Notes under the pieces: model-generated
Told to the model about the DNA's origin: nothing
Database searches by the model: none
The model's input: the letters and a program-made list of their open reading frames with translations, nothing else
In this document: in pieces, positions 44,141 through 53,521 of the stretch
Layout of the letters: each line of letters opens with the position of its first letter
Position numbering within the stretch: position 1 is the first letter of the stretch
Origin: JAQAZP01 sp965531145
Lineage (GTDB): Bacteria > Acidobacteriota > JAQAZP01
NCBI GenBank assembly: GCA_965531145.1
Contig: CBESOE010000006.1
Span: 17,023-81,022, forward strand
Direction: 5' to 3'
Length of the DNA: 64,000 nt
Made by a program: the position numbers and the translations under genes

Positions 44141-46276
44141 ATGAGGCGAATGGCAACTGTAGGCGGGTTGGCGATGGTGCTGGCCGCAATGCTCATCTGT
44201 TTGCCGGTGACGGCGGACGAGATCGAGTTCGGAGAACGTACCGTGGACGCCAATCTGGACGGACCCCGCCATGCACAGGTGGCCGACATGGATGGTGACG
44301 GGGACAACGACGTGGTGGCCTGCGGCTACGAGGATGGGGACATCTACTGGTACGAGAACAGCGGGCTGGGCTCGTTCACCCGCCACCCGGTGGTCCAGGA
44401 CAATTTTTACGGCGTGAATCACCTGGTGGTGGCCGATCTGGACGGCGACAGCGACATGGATATCATCGCCGTCTCCTTCTTCCAGGACGTGCTGGCCTGG
44501 TGGGCCAACGACGGCGACGAGAACTTCTCCCGGACCAACATCGCCACCGGGTTTGTCGATGCCAGTTGCTGCACGGTCATCGACCTGGACGACGACGGCG
44601 ACATGGATATCCTCGCTTCCGCTTTCTACCAGGACAAGATCTCCTGGTTCGAAAACAACGGCAGCGAGAGCTTCACCATGAACAACACTTTCACCGCCGG
44701 TCTCGACGGGGCCCAGTGGGTCTGGGCCGGTGACCTGGACGGCGACGGTGACCAGGATGTGGCCGGCCTTTCCTACCACGACGGAAACGTGATCTGGTGG
44801 GAGAACAATGGCAGCGAAAGCTTCACCTCGAACCAGTTGTCGGGCAACCACGAGGGAGCCACCTCCATTGATGGCGTGGACCTGGACGACGACGGCGACA
44901 TGGACTTCGTCAGCACCGCCCTGGAAGACAACCGCCTGACCTGGTGGGAGAACGACGGGGCGGAGAACTTCAGCCAGGTCAACATCGACAACAACCTGAC
45001 CGGTGCGATTCACGCCACGGTGGCCGACCTGGACAACGATGGCGACAAGGACATCACCGCCACCGCCTTCAACGGCACGCAGATGTTCTGGTACGACAAC
45101 AACGGCGCCGAATCGTTCACCCGGCGGGTGGTCACCGAAAACGCGGCGCGGCCCTTTGGCACGGCCGCCGGCGATCTCGACGGTGACGCCGATGTCGACC
45201 TGGTGCTCTGTGACTTCGCAGGCGACGAGGTGCTCTGGTTCGAAAGCGGCGGCGGCACTGGCGGATCTTTCTTCATCGCTGCCGGACCGGGACCCGGACC
45301 GGCCAACGACCCGCGGGTCAAGGGTTTCTTCGCCAACGGCAGCGACAACGGCATCACCGACTTCCTGGCCTATGGCGCCACCGGGTACGGCGTGAACGTG
45401 ACCTGCGGCGACATGGATGGTGACGGCAACGACGAGATCGTCACCGGACCGGGGCCGGGCGCGGTGTACGGGCCCCATATCCGGGCGTTCGAGTGGGACG
45501 GCACGCCGGTGAGCGGTGTCAACTTCACGGCATACGGCACGCTGAAATATGGCGCCAACGTTGCCTGCGGCGACGTGGACGGTGACGGTGTGGATGAGAT
45601 CATCACCGGTGCCGGGCCCGGTGCGGTCTTCGGACCCCACGTCAGGGGCTGGAACGTGGACGGCGGAACAGCCAGCGCCATCAGCGCCATCAGCTACTTC
45701 GGCTACGGCACCCTGAAGTGGGGTATCAACGTGACCTGTGGCGATATCGACGGTGACGGCATCGACGAAATCATCACCGGTGCCGGCCCCAGTGTGGCCT
45801 TCGGCCCCCACGTGCGTGGCTGGAACTACGACGGCGGATCGCTCACGGCCATGAACCGGGTCAGCTTCTTCGCCTACAACACCCTGAAGTGGGGGGTCAA
45901 CGTGTCCACGGGCGACATCGACGGTGACGGCTACGATGAGATCATCAGCGGCGCCGGGCCCGGCGAAGCCTCCGCCCCCCATGTCCGGGCATTCAACTAC
46001 GACAACTCCAGCATCACGGCCATTTCCGGGGTCAGTTTCATGGCCTACGAAACCGACTGGAAATACGGTGTGAATATTTCGGGTACGGATCTTGACCTGG
46101 ACGGCTACGACGAGATTCTCACCGGCCCGGGTCCCGGTGCAACGCAACCCGCACTGGTCCGCGGATGGAACTATGACGGGATGACGCTGGAGCAACTCAC
46201 CGGCACAGAGTTCTTTGCATTTGACGAGGCGTCGTATTTCTACGGCGTGACCGTGGCCGGCGGGGTTCCCCAGTAG
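44141..46276 (+). CDS. Secreted VCBS/FG-GAP repeat protein, module 2
   Basis: A 711-aa exported protein (signal ending PVTADE; GGAAGGAGG site). The first ~380 residues form a VCBS propeller with calcium loops such as DMDGDGDNDVV and DLDDDGDMDILA. The second half (about 385-700) has five repeats of about 55-60 residues built on GDxDGDGxDEIxTGxGP and PHVRGWN. The first half resembles the propeller of the module 1 protein (29100). The gene is 161 bp after the protease, so it may have its own promoter. Role unknown; probably cell-surface, maybe part of the amine-dehydrogenase-like complex. Confidence 0.75.
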   Translation: MRRMATVGGLAMVLAAMLICLPVTADEIEFGERTVDANLDGPRHAQVADMDGDGDNDVVACGYEDGDIYWYENSGLGSFTRHPVVQDNFYGVNHLVVADLDGDSDMDIIAVSFFQDVLAWWANDGDENFSRTNIATGFVDASCCTVIDLDDDGDMDILASAFYQDKISWFENNGSESFTMNNTFTAGLDGAQWVWAGDLDGDGDQDVAGLSYHDGNVIWWENNGSESFTSNQLSGNHEGATSIDGVDLDDDGDMDFVSTALEDNRLTWWENDGAENFSQVNIDNNLTGAIHATVADLDNDGDKDITATAFNGTQMFWYDNNGAESFTRRVVTENAARPFGTAAGDLDGDADVDLVLCDFAGDEVLWFESGGGTGGSFFIAAGPGPGPANDPRVKGFFANGSDNGITDFLAYGATGYGVNVTCGDMDGDGNDEIVTGPGPGAVYGPHIRAFEWDGTPVSGVNFTAYGTLKYGANVACGDVDGDGVDEIITGAGPGAVFGPHVRGWNVDGGTASAISAISYFGYGTLKWGINVTCGDIDGDGIDEIITGAGPSVAFGPHVRGWNYDGGSLTAMNRVSFFAYNTLKWGVNVSTGDIDGDGYDEIISGAGPGEASAPHVRAFNYDNSSITAISGVSFMAYETDWKYGVNISGTDLDLDGYDEILTGPGPGATQPALVRGWNYDGMTLEQLTGTEFFAFDEASYFYGVTVAGGVPQ

Positions 46277-46296
46277 GGTCTCCGGACGGATACCTT

Positions 46297-46324
46297 CCGG
46301 CGGCGCCCAGCGGGGTGCCGCCGG
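46297..46324. terminator. Hairpin between convergent genes
   Basis: A 12-bp GC-rich stem (46297-46308 with 46313-46324, one G-T pair) and 4-nt loop, 21 bp after the FG-GAP gene and 16 bp from the end of the opposing gene. T tract is poor. Confidence 0.5.
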
Positions 46325-46339
46325 TTGAACATGTCAGCC

Positions 46340-49300
46340 TCACGGGGGCGGGCCGACCGGATTCTCTCCGGCCGGTTCGCTCCCTCCCTCTGTGTCGCCG
46401 AAGAGGTTCTGCATCTCCTGGATCGCCGTCAGGCTCTGGCCTCTGGCGAAATATCCCAGGCGACTGCGGACCAGCAGTTCCTGTTCCCCACCGGCATTCA
46501 CTTCAACACCCCGCCACAAACCATCCTTCTCCGCCTGGCTGGAGATGTAGCCCAGGTAATACTGGTGGCGCTGCTCCTCCTCCATGCTGATCAGTGCATC
46601 CCGGATGTTCTCGGCGCGGAAACTCACGTCAAAGGGAAAATAGCGGCCGCCGGAGGCCAGGGTCAGGGTATCGAGCAGCGACTCGCTGAACCGCCGCTCC
46701 ATGAACTGGTTTCGCGCCTCGGCCCGCTTGAGGTCCTTGCTGCGGTAGAACCCGCCGAGGCCGATCAGACGCATGGCCTTTTCCCAGTTGGACGGGTCGC
46801 GGGTCAGGTGGTAGAACTGGTTATCGGTGAGCGGGGGAGTGGTGTTGATACCGATGGCGTAAAGGGTGATGCCGCTGCGCTGGAGTTGGTCGGCCAGTCC
46901 GCGATTGCTGATCGCCGCGGTGACGTCCTTACCGTCGGAGAGCAGCACCAGCACTTTGCGGTCACCTTGCAGTTGCTCCAGTTCGGCGGCGCAGGCCGAG
47001 ATCGCCTCCATCATCCGGTCGGCGCGCTTGCTGGAGAAGGCATCGGGGGAAGGCAGTGACTTGACCGCGCTGGCCAGCAGTCCACGCTGGCTGGTCAGTT
47101 CCTGCTGAACCACCGTCTTTACCCGGTAGCCGGCGATGAAGGCCCGGTCATCCCGCGGGAAGTGCTCGGAGAGGTATTTCACGGCTCCGTCCTTCAACTT
47201 CTGCAGGGCCTGGGGCGGGTCGATGCCCAGGTCGAACAGAAAGGCCACCGCCATGTTCTGCCGCTGTTTCTGCTCGAAATGGCTGATCTCCTGTTCGATG
47301 CCGTCTTCCAGCAGTCGAAAATCGTCCCGGTCCAGGCCGGCAGCGTATTCACCGGTCTGCGGATCCACGACGGTGACATACATCTGCTGCAGTTCCACCT
47401 CCAGCGAAATGAAATTCTCCGGCCGGACCAGCGTCAACCGGTCCTCACCCCATTTTTCACCGGGGTAGTGGGCGCGCACCGCCACTTGGTAGTTGTCGGC
47501 GGAGGGGTAGGCCCGCCACAGGCAGCGGTAGGGCGGAGCGAGGTCACGGAGCAGGTGCTCGCCGTCAACGTAGAAATCGATCCAGTCGGCCTCCTCCCCG
47601 TTGGGTCCGAGGGTCGGCACCGCCTCGAGGTGCTTGACGGCGAAGATGTTCTCCTGGGCGGTGGGCGTGGTGATCACCACCTCCCGCTCCGTGTCCGATA
47701 CGCCGGCGCCGGCGGCCAGCCCCCGGCCCTCCAGCCGGGTGAGCAGCCGCACCGGGGTGGTCTCACCGCTGTCGGCGTTCACCAGCGCCGTATCCAGTTC
47801 GGTGATGGCCAGACTGGCGCCGAGGAGGCAGGTCTGGTAGACGCCGGGGAGGATCACCTCCACCTCCACCTCATACTCGCCGGCTGACAAGACATCCGCT
47901 GGTACGGTGAGCGAGACTTTCCATTCCCGTTCAGCGGCGTCCATCGGCCGGGCCAGTTCGTCCAGCTCGCTGCCCGGCAGGGTGAGGACCGTCTTCCCCG
48001 ATCGCTTGAAACGATAGGTGGTGAGAAACGGCCGCTCGGTCAGTTCGCGGAACGATGCTTCCACCCGGCGTGGGTCGGCGAGGCGGTTCGATCCTCCCTC
48101 CCGCACGGCAACCGCGGGCAGGTAGACGTGGTAGAGCAAGGTCGGACCGGCCGATGGCAGCAGGGGGACTGTGCCGTACGGCGGCAGGGGGGTCAGCTGC
48201 TGCCCGCGGTTGCAGAAGGGGGGCGGCATGGGGCGCCGGGTCAAGGGATAGGGTTCGAGACCGTTCCCCAGCAGCAGGCTGCTGGCGGCCAGCTGGTCGA
48301 GGCCCAGGTCGGGCACCCTGAAACTGATCCTGTGCCACCCCTGCTTCGACGTGGCCCGATCCGAGGCGATGAGGTAGAGCTGGTAGTCCCCCGGTGCCAG
48401 ATCAAAGACCCGCCGCAGGGACCACGGTTCGTCCGCCGGGCTCACCGTCTCGCTCAGCACCATGGTCTGATCCGGGCCGATACGAAGTGCCCTGATGTGG
48501 AAGCGGTCCGCCACGTCCCCGTCCGGCCCCACAACCAGACCGCGGAGCCTGAGATTTTCAGCGCCCTGGTTCTTTTTCACCCGGAACGCGGCATGACCCT
48601 GACCCCGAACCACATAGAGGCCGCAGTTGAGCCAGACCGTGCTCTTTCCCTGCTCGCCGCGGAAAAATGAAATCTGCGGCCGGATCTGAACGTCCATGTT
48701 CACTGGTCCCATGCCATACCGCAAATACTCTCTGACAGAGGCCACCAGTTCAATCTCGTCCACCATATCCATGGGCCGGCCGTCCAAAGGCCTGCCGCCG
48801 GGTTGGTAGAATATATCGGGCCAGAGAATGGTCTTGCGCCGGAGTTCCGGCACGATATTGCCGAAAAACCGGGCCTCGTCCACGAGCTCGGGCACTCCGT
48901 CGCCATTCTTGTCCTCGAAACTGAGGTTCAGCGACTCGGCCAGGGGCAAAAGAACGCTGCTTTTACTGTAGATCCATTCAAAATTCGTGGCGAACCGCGC
49001 CGAGGCCAGGGTTTCCGCGTTGGCCCCCGGCTTGAAGGTGTCCCGCAGGCCCCCGTCGGGCTGGCCCAGCAGCGTGTAGATCCGTCCCATGTCGGTCAGG
49101 TCACCGGGCACCGCCATCCGGTCTGCACCTTCCTCGTCACCGGCTGTTTTGGCAAGGCGGCAGCTGAACAACTCGCGAGCTCGCTGTTTTCTCCCGAGAT
49201 AGGCGTATTTGAATTCGTTGTGCACCGTATCCGGGGTGGGATCCCGGCGGGCCCAGAACACTCCCCGGAAATAGCCGCGGTCATCGGGGCTGTACAGGGA

Positions 49301-49513
49301 CTGGTAGAGACGCCATTCCTCGGGAAGGGGAAGGTCGGCGGCCACTTCCTGCAGCCAACTGCCGGTGACCAGTTCGAAACCGGTTTCAAAATTCTCGAAA
49401 TCAAGCTCGGTTGCCGCCGGGGATACACTACCGGTGGGTGAGGAGAACAAGATGACAAGAACGAAAGCAAGCAGGAATGTGCTATTTGGGGACCACGGGG
49501 TGACGGATTTCAT
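46340..49513 (-). CDS. Secreted GWxTD and VWFA-related domain protein
   Basis: A 1057-aa exported protein (Sec signal about 1-30, AGGA before ATG 49513). Residues ~45-170 form a GWxTD-type domain (WRLYQSLYSPDDRGYF, FWARRDPTPDTVHNEFKYAY and DLTDMGRIYTLLGQPDGG). A middle region with beta-sandwich segments follows. Residues ~720-920 form a VWFA-related domain (MYVTVVDPQTGEYAAGLDRDDF, quoted here only as VVDPQTGEYAAGL; MAVAFLFDLGIDPPQ; KVLVLLSDGKDVTAA). The metal motif is altered: FDLG in place of DxSxS, so binding of Mg is doubtful. The two domain families are typical of Acidobacteria and FCB phyla, and the fusion is notable. Function unknown. Confidence 0.75.
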   Translation of the reverse strand: MKSVTPWSPNSTFLLAFVLVILFSSPTGSVSPAATELDFENFETGFELVTGSWLQEVAADLPLPEEWRLYQSLYSPDDRGYFRGVFWARRDPTPDTVHNEFKYAYLGRKQRARELFSCRLAKTAGDEEGADRMAVPGDLTDMGRIYTLLGQPDGGLRDTFKPGANAETLASARFATNFEWIYSKSSVLLPLAESLNLSFEDKNGDGVPELVDEARFFGNIVPELRRKTILWPDIFYQPGGRPLDGRPMDMVDEIELVASVREYLRYGMGPVNMDVQIRPQISFFRGEQGKSTVWLNCGLYVVRGQGHAAFRVKKNQGAENLRLRGLVVGPDGDVADRFHIRALRIGPDQTMVLSETVSPADEPWSLRRVFDLAPGDYQLYLIASDRATSKQGWHRISFRVPDLGLDQLAASSLLLGNGLEPYPLTRRPMPPPFCNRGQQLTPLPPYGTVPLLPSAGPTLLYHVYLPAVAVREGGSNRLADPRRVEASFRELTERPFLTTYRFKRSGKTVLTLPGSELDELARPMDAAEREWKVSLTVPADVLSAGEYEVEVEVILPGVYQTCLLGASLAITELDTALVNADSGETTPVRLLTRLEGRGLAAGAGVSDTEREVVITTPTAQENIFAVKHLEAVPTLGPNGEEADWIDFYVDGEHLLRDLAPPYRCLWRAYPSADNYQVAVRAHYPGEKWGEDRLTLVRPENFISLEVELQQMYVTVVDPQTGEYAAGLDRDDFRLLEDGIEQEISHFEQKQRQNMAVAFLFDLGIDPPQALQKLKDGAVKYLSEHFPRDDRAFIAGYRVKTVVQQELTSQRGLLASAVKSLPSPDAFSSKRADRMMEAISACAAELEQLQGDRKVLVLLSDGKDVTAAISNRGLADQLQRSGITLYAIGINTTPPLTDNQFYHLTRDPSNWEKAMRLIGLGGFYRSKDLKRAEARNQFMERRFSESLLDTLTLASGGRYFPFDVSFRAENIRDALISMEEEQRHQYYLGYISSQAEKDGLWRGVEVNAGGEQELLVRSRLGYFARGQSLTAIQEMQNLFGDTEGGSEPAGENPVGPPP

Positions 49514-49902
49514 TCACATATCCTGGAAATACCCGGTGGCAGGAGCCCGACAGGGTGAGGTTGACAGAATTTGGGATCCTCGAGGTTGTAACTGCAGTGA
49601 TCACGTCAGATTATACCATAGGGCCGGGTAGGCCCCCTGTATCGGGCGTAGCCGGTGGCGCCATGGAAAAATGACAATATTTCCTTATGAGGATATTGGC
49701 AAATTGGCCGATTTTGCTTAAATTCTACTAACAAGTTGTACACGGAATAGGTGCAGTTGTTCCTCTCACTGCCGCAAAAGTCTCGGATTTCAGTATTGTT
49801 TCCACAGGTGAAAAGTACATTAAGGTTGAGATGTGTTTGCGGATATGGCTGTCCGTCAACCATTTCTTGAGGTTCGGTTCACTACAATCAAGGGGAAATC
49901 TG
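49514..49902. other. Divergent intergenic region, 389 bp
   Basis: AT-rich in 49660-49870. It separates two divergently transcribed secreted-protein genes and must hold both promoters. No consensus promoter or structured RNA was found with confidence. Confidence 0.45.
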
Positions 49903-50310
49903 ATGAAAAAGCTGGCTGTTCTTCTGGTTCTCGGGTTCCTTATGGCGGGCGCGAGTGCCATGGCCCAGGAATATGATCTGCAACTGATAGTCTTCAACAT
50001 GCCGCAGGACACGGTCCAGATCGGCGAGCGGGCAGTCCTGAGTTCGGTGATCTTCAATCCCGCCCCCTACAGCTCGGGAATCTTCCTCTCCGGCATCGGC
50101 TACATGACCATCGACACTCCCTGGGGTTCCACCATCACCCGTGGCCCGATCCCGATCAACAATGTCACCCCGGCCACCTCCCGCCGTGGGAACTGGGGTA
50201 TCCCGCTAGGCCCGTTGACCCCCACCGGTGTATACACCGTCACCGGCTGGATCGAGATGGATGGTGAGATCGTGGACATCAAGTACGAGAGCATCGAAGT
50301 GCTGCCGTAG
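49903..50310 (+). CDS. Small secreted beta-rich protein, unknown
   Basis: A 135-aa exported protein (signal ending ASAMAQ; AGGGG site 8 nt before ATG 49903). The mature part is a single beta-sandwich-like domain with a TGVYTVTGWIEMDGE end that resembles Ig-like domains. No Cys occurs in the mature part. A longer in-frame start 24 codons upstream lacks a ribosome binding site. It is a single-gene unit, with a hairpin after it. No family recognised. Confidence 0.65.
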   Translation: MKKLAVLLVLGFLMAGASAMAQEYDLQLIVFNMPQDTVQIGERAVLSSVIFNPAPYSSGIFLSGIGYMTIDTPWGSTITRGPIPINNVTPATSRRGNWGIPLGPLTPTGVYTVTGWIEMDGEIVDIKYESIEVLP

Positions 50311-50332
50311 CCCTTGCTCCAGCGAGGGAAGA

Positions 50333-50368
50333 GGAAGCCCCGACGGCCCTGTTGGCTTCGGGGCTTCC
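50333..50368. terminator. Hairpin between convergent genes
   Basis: GGAAGCCCCGA (50333-50343) pairs with TCGGGGCTTCC (50358-50368). It lies 22 bp after the small secreted protein gene; no T tract. Confidence 0.55.
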
Positions 50369-50397
50369 GTCGTGTACGGCGCGATTTCGGCAGGGGT

Positions 50398-51243
50398 TTA
50401 TTCCGATTCCAGGATACGGATCGAACCATTCAGCGTTTCCAATACGACGTCCGGCCCGCCGCCGCCGATGGACTCGGCAGCGGAGGCCCCGACGATCTCC
50501 CGCTCCAGCGGGAGGTGGAAATCGCTGCGGATGGACCCGTTGAGTGTGCTGGCGGTGATGTCGGCACCGACGCCGGAGGGCAGCCGGATGGTCACCGAGC
50601 CGTTGATGCTGCTCAATCTCGCCAGCCACGTGCCCGCGGCACTGCTGTCGAAGACCGGGACAAAGCTCAACTCCACCTGGCCGTTGACCGTTTCGGCCTG
50701 CACCGGGCAGGCCGCTTCGGTGATCATGATCGAGCCGTTGACCGTATCGCTGTTCACCTGACCCGCCGGACCGACAATTTCCAGGGAGCCGTTCACGCTG
50801 GCCAGCCGCATGATGGCCTGCCGCGGGACCTTGATCCGGTAGTCCACCCGGGAGACCGGTCGTTCACCAAAGAAGAACGAGAACATCCCCCGGCCTTCCT
50901 CGTCCGGCCTCTCGGTTTCCACCGTTATCTTTTCCGGCGAGTGCCGGGTGATGGTGACCCGGACTTTTTTGAGCCAGTCCCGGGCATCCTGCTCGTTGGC
51001 GGCGGTGACCACCGTGCGGCAGTCGAGGACCACCTTCGGGCTGTCCCAGGCATGGACGGTGATGGAGCCGTTTTGATTGCTCACCGCCAGCTTGCCGCTC
51101 GTGGTGAGGGGCAGTTCGCGGGTGAATGTCTCCTCCACCTCGGCGGCCCCGGTGTTGAGGGCGTAAAACGAGACGATCACCACCATGGCGAGGAGGGGAA
51201 TCCGCAGGTGCCGCTGTGCGCTGAATAGTCTGGTGTATTTCAT
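50398..51243 (-). CDS. DUF4097-family surface protein
   Basis: A 281-aa protein with an N-terminal anchor (about 12-32), then a right-handed beta-repeat of the DUF4097/adhesin-head type. Repeats show a regular NGSI motif about every 20-25 residues (SNQNGSITVHAW, SVNGSLEIVG, TVNGSIMIT, SINGSVTIRLPSG, TLNGSIRSDF, TLNGSIRILE). The start at 51243 has AAGGGA upstream and is better than the ATG nine codons earlier. It is followed by no gene in the same direction; it could be the last gene of the ECF sigma operon (52680-53369). Function unknown. Confidence 0.75.
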   Translation of the reverse strand: MKYTRLFSAQRHLRIPLLAMVVIVSFYALNTGAAEVEETFTRELPLTTSGKLAVSNQNGSITVHAWDSPKVVLDCRTVVTAANEQDARDWLKKVRVTITRHSPEKITVETERPDEEGRGMFSFFFGERPVSRVDYRIKVPRQAIMRLASVNGSLEIVGPAGQVNSDTVNGSIMITEAACPVQAETVNGQVELSFVPVFDSSAAGTWLARLSSINGSVTIRLPSGVGADITASTLNGSIRSDFHLPLEREIVGASAAESIGGGGPDVVLETLNGSIRILESE

Positions 51244-51319
51244 AATTATCCCTTCCGCAGTAGTACTCACTCATTTAATAACGTTGGCGGCCGGGAAGGG
51301 TTCGGGTGATTTTTCCGCT

Positions 51320-52063
51320 TCAGGTGGTGCTGCGGCGGAGATAGGTCAGGATCATCACCAGGCCGGTGGCCACCACGAACAACGGCCAGAGGCGGACCAT
51401 GGTTTCGAGGTGGATCAGGTTGAAGTTGTGCAGCAGGAAGGCGAACCCGATCAGGATCAGGCTGATGCCCCAGATCGGTGACTCGGCCACCGGCGTGCCG
51501 GCAGGGCCGGCGACCGGTTCTGCGGGCTGTTCAGGCTGTTCGCTGCTGGTGGTTCCGGTGAGCATGGGGACCAGGGCCGTGGAGCTTTCGGCATCCTGCC
51601 ACCCCCGTGCCGTCTTGTAGGCGTCATAGATCTGATAGAAGTAGATAAAGGCCGCGATAACGCCGAACAGCCCCTCCATGGGGTGTGATTTCTGGGCCAG
51701 GATGATGCAGCTGATGAAGAGCAGGAGAAAGGTCAGTGCCTTGGCGAACTGGTTGTTGTAAATCTGGCCGGTGAAGGGAATGAAGATCGAGAGCAGGGCC
51801 GCCGTGCCGGGGCGTTTCCCTTTGCCCGGCGCTGGTGCCGCTGATTCCTGATTCGGGGGCCGGTAATACTCGCTTTTCGGCAGTTCGATTTTGGGAATGT
51901 CGCCGGCGGCGGCTTTGTCCCCGTCCGCGCCTTCCTTCTCCGCCAGACAGCTGTCGCAGTAGAAGACCCGGTCCCGTTCCTGGGTGCAGGTGTCACAGAG
52001 CGGGTGACCGCACATGGCGCAGGCGCCGATCGCTTCTTCTTCTGCGTGGTAGTGGCAGCGCAT
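51320..52063 (-). CDS. B-box zinc-finger / DUF5668-like membrane protein
   Basis: A 247-aa protein. The N-terminus has a B-box-like zinc motif (CHYHAEEEAIGACAMCGHPLC, quoted partly: ACAMCGHPLCDTC) with Cys and His in the usual spacing. Two hydrophobic stretches follow at about 97-135, then a third and fourth at about 200-240 with PIWGISLILIGFAFLLHN and VRLWPLFVVATGLVM, the DUF5668/LiaF-type fold. GAAGGAAA precedes ATG 52063. It sits 32 bp after the anti-sigma gene in the sigma operon. Probably an envelope-stress component. Confidence 0.7.
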   Translation of the reverse strand: MRCHYHAEEEAIGACAMCGHPLCDTCTQERDRVFYCDSCLAEKEGADGDKAAAGDIPKIELPKSEYYRPPNQESAAPAPGKGKRPGTAALLSIFIPFTGQIYNNQFAKALTFLLLFISCIILAQKSHPMEGLFGVIAAFIYFYQIYDAYKTARGWQDAESSTALVPMLTGTTSSEQPEQPAEPVAGPAGTPVAESPIWGISLILIGFAFLLHNFNLIHLETMVRLWPLFVVATGLVMILTYLRRSTT

Positions 52064-52095
52064 ATTTCCTTCACCCCCGGGCGCCCGGACCGGAT

Positions 52096-52668
52096 TCAGG
52101 CTCCGATCAGGCCCAACGCCCTGATAATTTCGGTGACCAGAATTGCGGAGCGGTTTCCTTCTGCGACGTCGGCATCGCGAACCACATCCATCCTGGATTC
52201 AACTTCACGTTTCAGATCATGGAGACCCTCACCCCAGTCCAGGGCCAGTTCCCGTGCCCTGGTGCTCTGGTCGTCGATCAACCGTTGACAGCCATGGATC
52301 GAATCCTGGAAGTCGGGGTTGAACCAGGTGAGGTTGGCGGTGATGAACACCGCCAGGATCACGGCGGCCGCCGCATTGGAGAAGAGCCAGTGTCCGCCGG
52401 CCCTCCCTCCGTTGCCGCGGGCCTGCTCCCCGACTCCGGCGGCCGCCCGCTCCAGTTGCGGGATGGCGGCAAGCTGCCGTTGGAGACCGTCCGGCATGGC
52501 CGGTTCAGGAGCATTTTCCAGTTGGGCCATATTCAATTCCACGATCTGGATCAACTCGGCACAATCGGGGCAGTGATCCAGATGGGCCTGCAGGCGCTCC
52601 GATTTCTGCGGATCAAGGCTGCCCTCGATCTGTTCGCTGAAGAGTTTTGCCGCGTTTTTGCAGTTCAT
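52096..52668 (-). CDS. Anti-sigma factor with zinc-finger (ZAS)
   Basis: A 190-aa membrane protein. The N-terminal zf-HC2 domain has HLDHCPDC (HxxxCxxC) preceded by Cys in MNCKNAAK. One TM segment lies at about 95-115 (AAAAVILAVFITANL). The C-terminal part outside the membrane is helical and charged. This layout is that of a ZAS anti-sigma factor which binds its sigma factor through the zinc finger. It starts 11 bp after the ECF sigma gene, so the two are a pair. Confidence 0.87.
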   Translation of the reverse strand: MNCKNAAKLFSEQIEGSLDPQKSERLQAHLDHCPDCAELIQIVELNMAQLENAPEPAMPDGLQRQLAAIPQLERAAAGVGEQARGNGGRAGGHWLFSNAAAAVILAVFITANLTWFNPDFQDSIHGCQRLIDDQSTRARELALDWGEGLHDLKREVESRMDVVRDADVAEGNRSAILVTEIIRALGLIGA

Positions 52669-52679
52669 GGCTTCACATT

Positions 52680-53369
52680 TCAGATGCTGTCACCGGCACG
52701 GGCCGCGGCGGCAGCTCGTTTCCGGACGGCCTTGCGGAACCAGCCGCCGCTCACCGAGGCCACCTTTTCCAGAGAGCGGTCCTCGCCACGGATAAAGCGG
52801 GCCAGTTCCAGTCGGCCGCGGTTCAGACGGGATTTCACCGTCCCTTCGGGGAGGTTCATCGCCTCGGAAATCTCCTGGTAGGTCAATCCCTGCAGGTCAC
52901 GCAGGATGACCACCGCCTTGAGGTCCGAGGGGATCTGTTCCAGTGCACGGAGCAGAATTGCCCGGCGTTCCCTGTTGAAGGTCTTCTGATACGGATTGGA
53001 CCGGGTGCAGGCCACGGTGGTGATTTTCTCCCAGTTTCCATGCACCAGCAGCCGTTCCCGACGGCGCTTGCGGTAGTGGTCGACGCACATGTTCTTCGAG
53101 ACCCTGATCAGCCAGGGGAGGAAAGCGGCATCGAGATCGAAGGTGCCGAGGGAGCGGTAGATCTTGAGGAAAATATCCTGGGTCAGGTCCTCGGCCTCTT
53201 CGTGACGTCCGGTGAACTGGTAGGCCACGTTGTAGACGCGTCTGCTGTATCTGGCCACCAGTTCCTCCCAGGCCGGGGATTCACCGTCGAGGCACCTCCT
53301 GACGAGCTTTCCGTCAGTGTTTCCCGGAGGGCTCCCGGTTTGTGTTGTTGTATTTGCCGGCTGGGCCAT
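52680..53369 (-). CDS. RpoE-like ECF sigma factor
   Basis: A 229-aa sigma factor. Region 2 is at about 20-95 (AWEELVARYSRRVYNVAYQF, HEEAEDLTQDIFLKIYRSL and LPWLIRVSKNMCVDHYRKR). Region 4 is at about 135-190 (LPEGTVKSRLNRGRLELARF). The 35-residue C-terminal extension is basic and Ala-rich. It is followed by its anti-sigma factor, so it is likely released by envelope stress. ATG 53369 has AAGGAG about 10 nt upstream; a GTG one codon earlier is an alternative. Confidence 0.9.
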   Translation of the reverse strand: MAQPANTTTQTGSPPGNTDGKLVRRCLDGESPAWEELVARYSRRVYNVAYQFTGRHEEAEDLTQDIFLKIYRSLGTFDLDAAFLPWLIRVSKNMCVDHYRKRRRERLLVHGNWEKITTVACTRSNPYQKTFNRERRAILLRALEQIPSDLKAVVILRDLQGLTYQEISEAMNLPEGTVKSRLNRGRLELARFIRGEDRSLEKVASVSGGWFRKAVRKRAAAAARAGDSI

Positions 53370-53454
53370 CACACCGCGCTCCTTGTGAGGTTGTCGTCTG
53401 GGTCTGGATTTAATTCGCCCGGGTCTCGCCCGCGCCAGCCTGTCCGGCCCGGGA

Positions 53455-53474
53455 GGGGAGGCCCTGGCCTCCCC
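53455..53474. other. GC hairpin after cvpA
   Basis: GGGGAGGCC (53455-53463) pairs with GGCCTCCCC (53466-53474) with a 2-nt gap. It lies between the cvpA stop and the sigma factor start on the minus strand; without a T tract it is only a possible terminator. Confidence 0.35.
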
Positions 53475-53521
53475 CGGTCACTCTGCAATACGGCTGCGGG
53501 CCCAAAAAGTTCGATATTCCC

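Noticed and set aside
43682..46195. 837-codon open frame antisense to the FG-GAP gene
   Set aside because: The plus strand has a signal peptide, ribosome binding site and clear VCBS repeats; the antisense frame is open because of repeated GAC/GGC codons in high-GC DNA and shows no domain.
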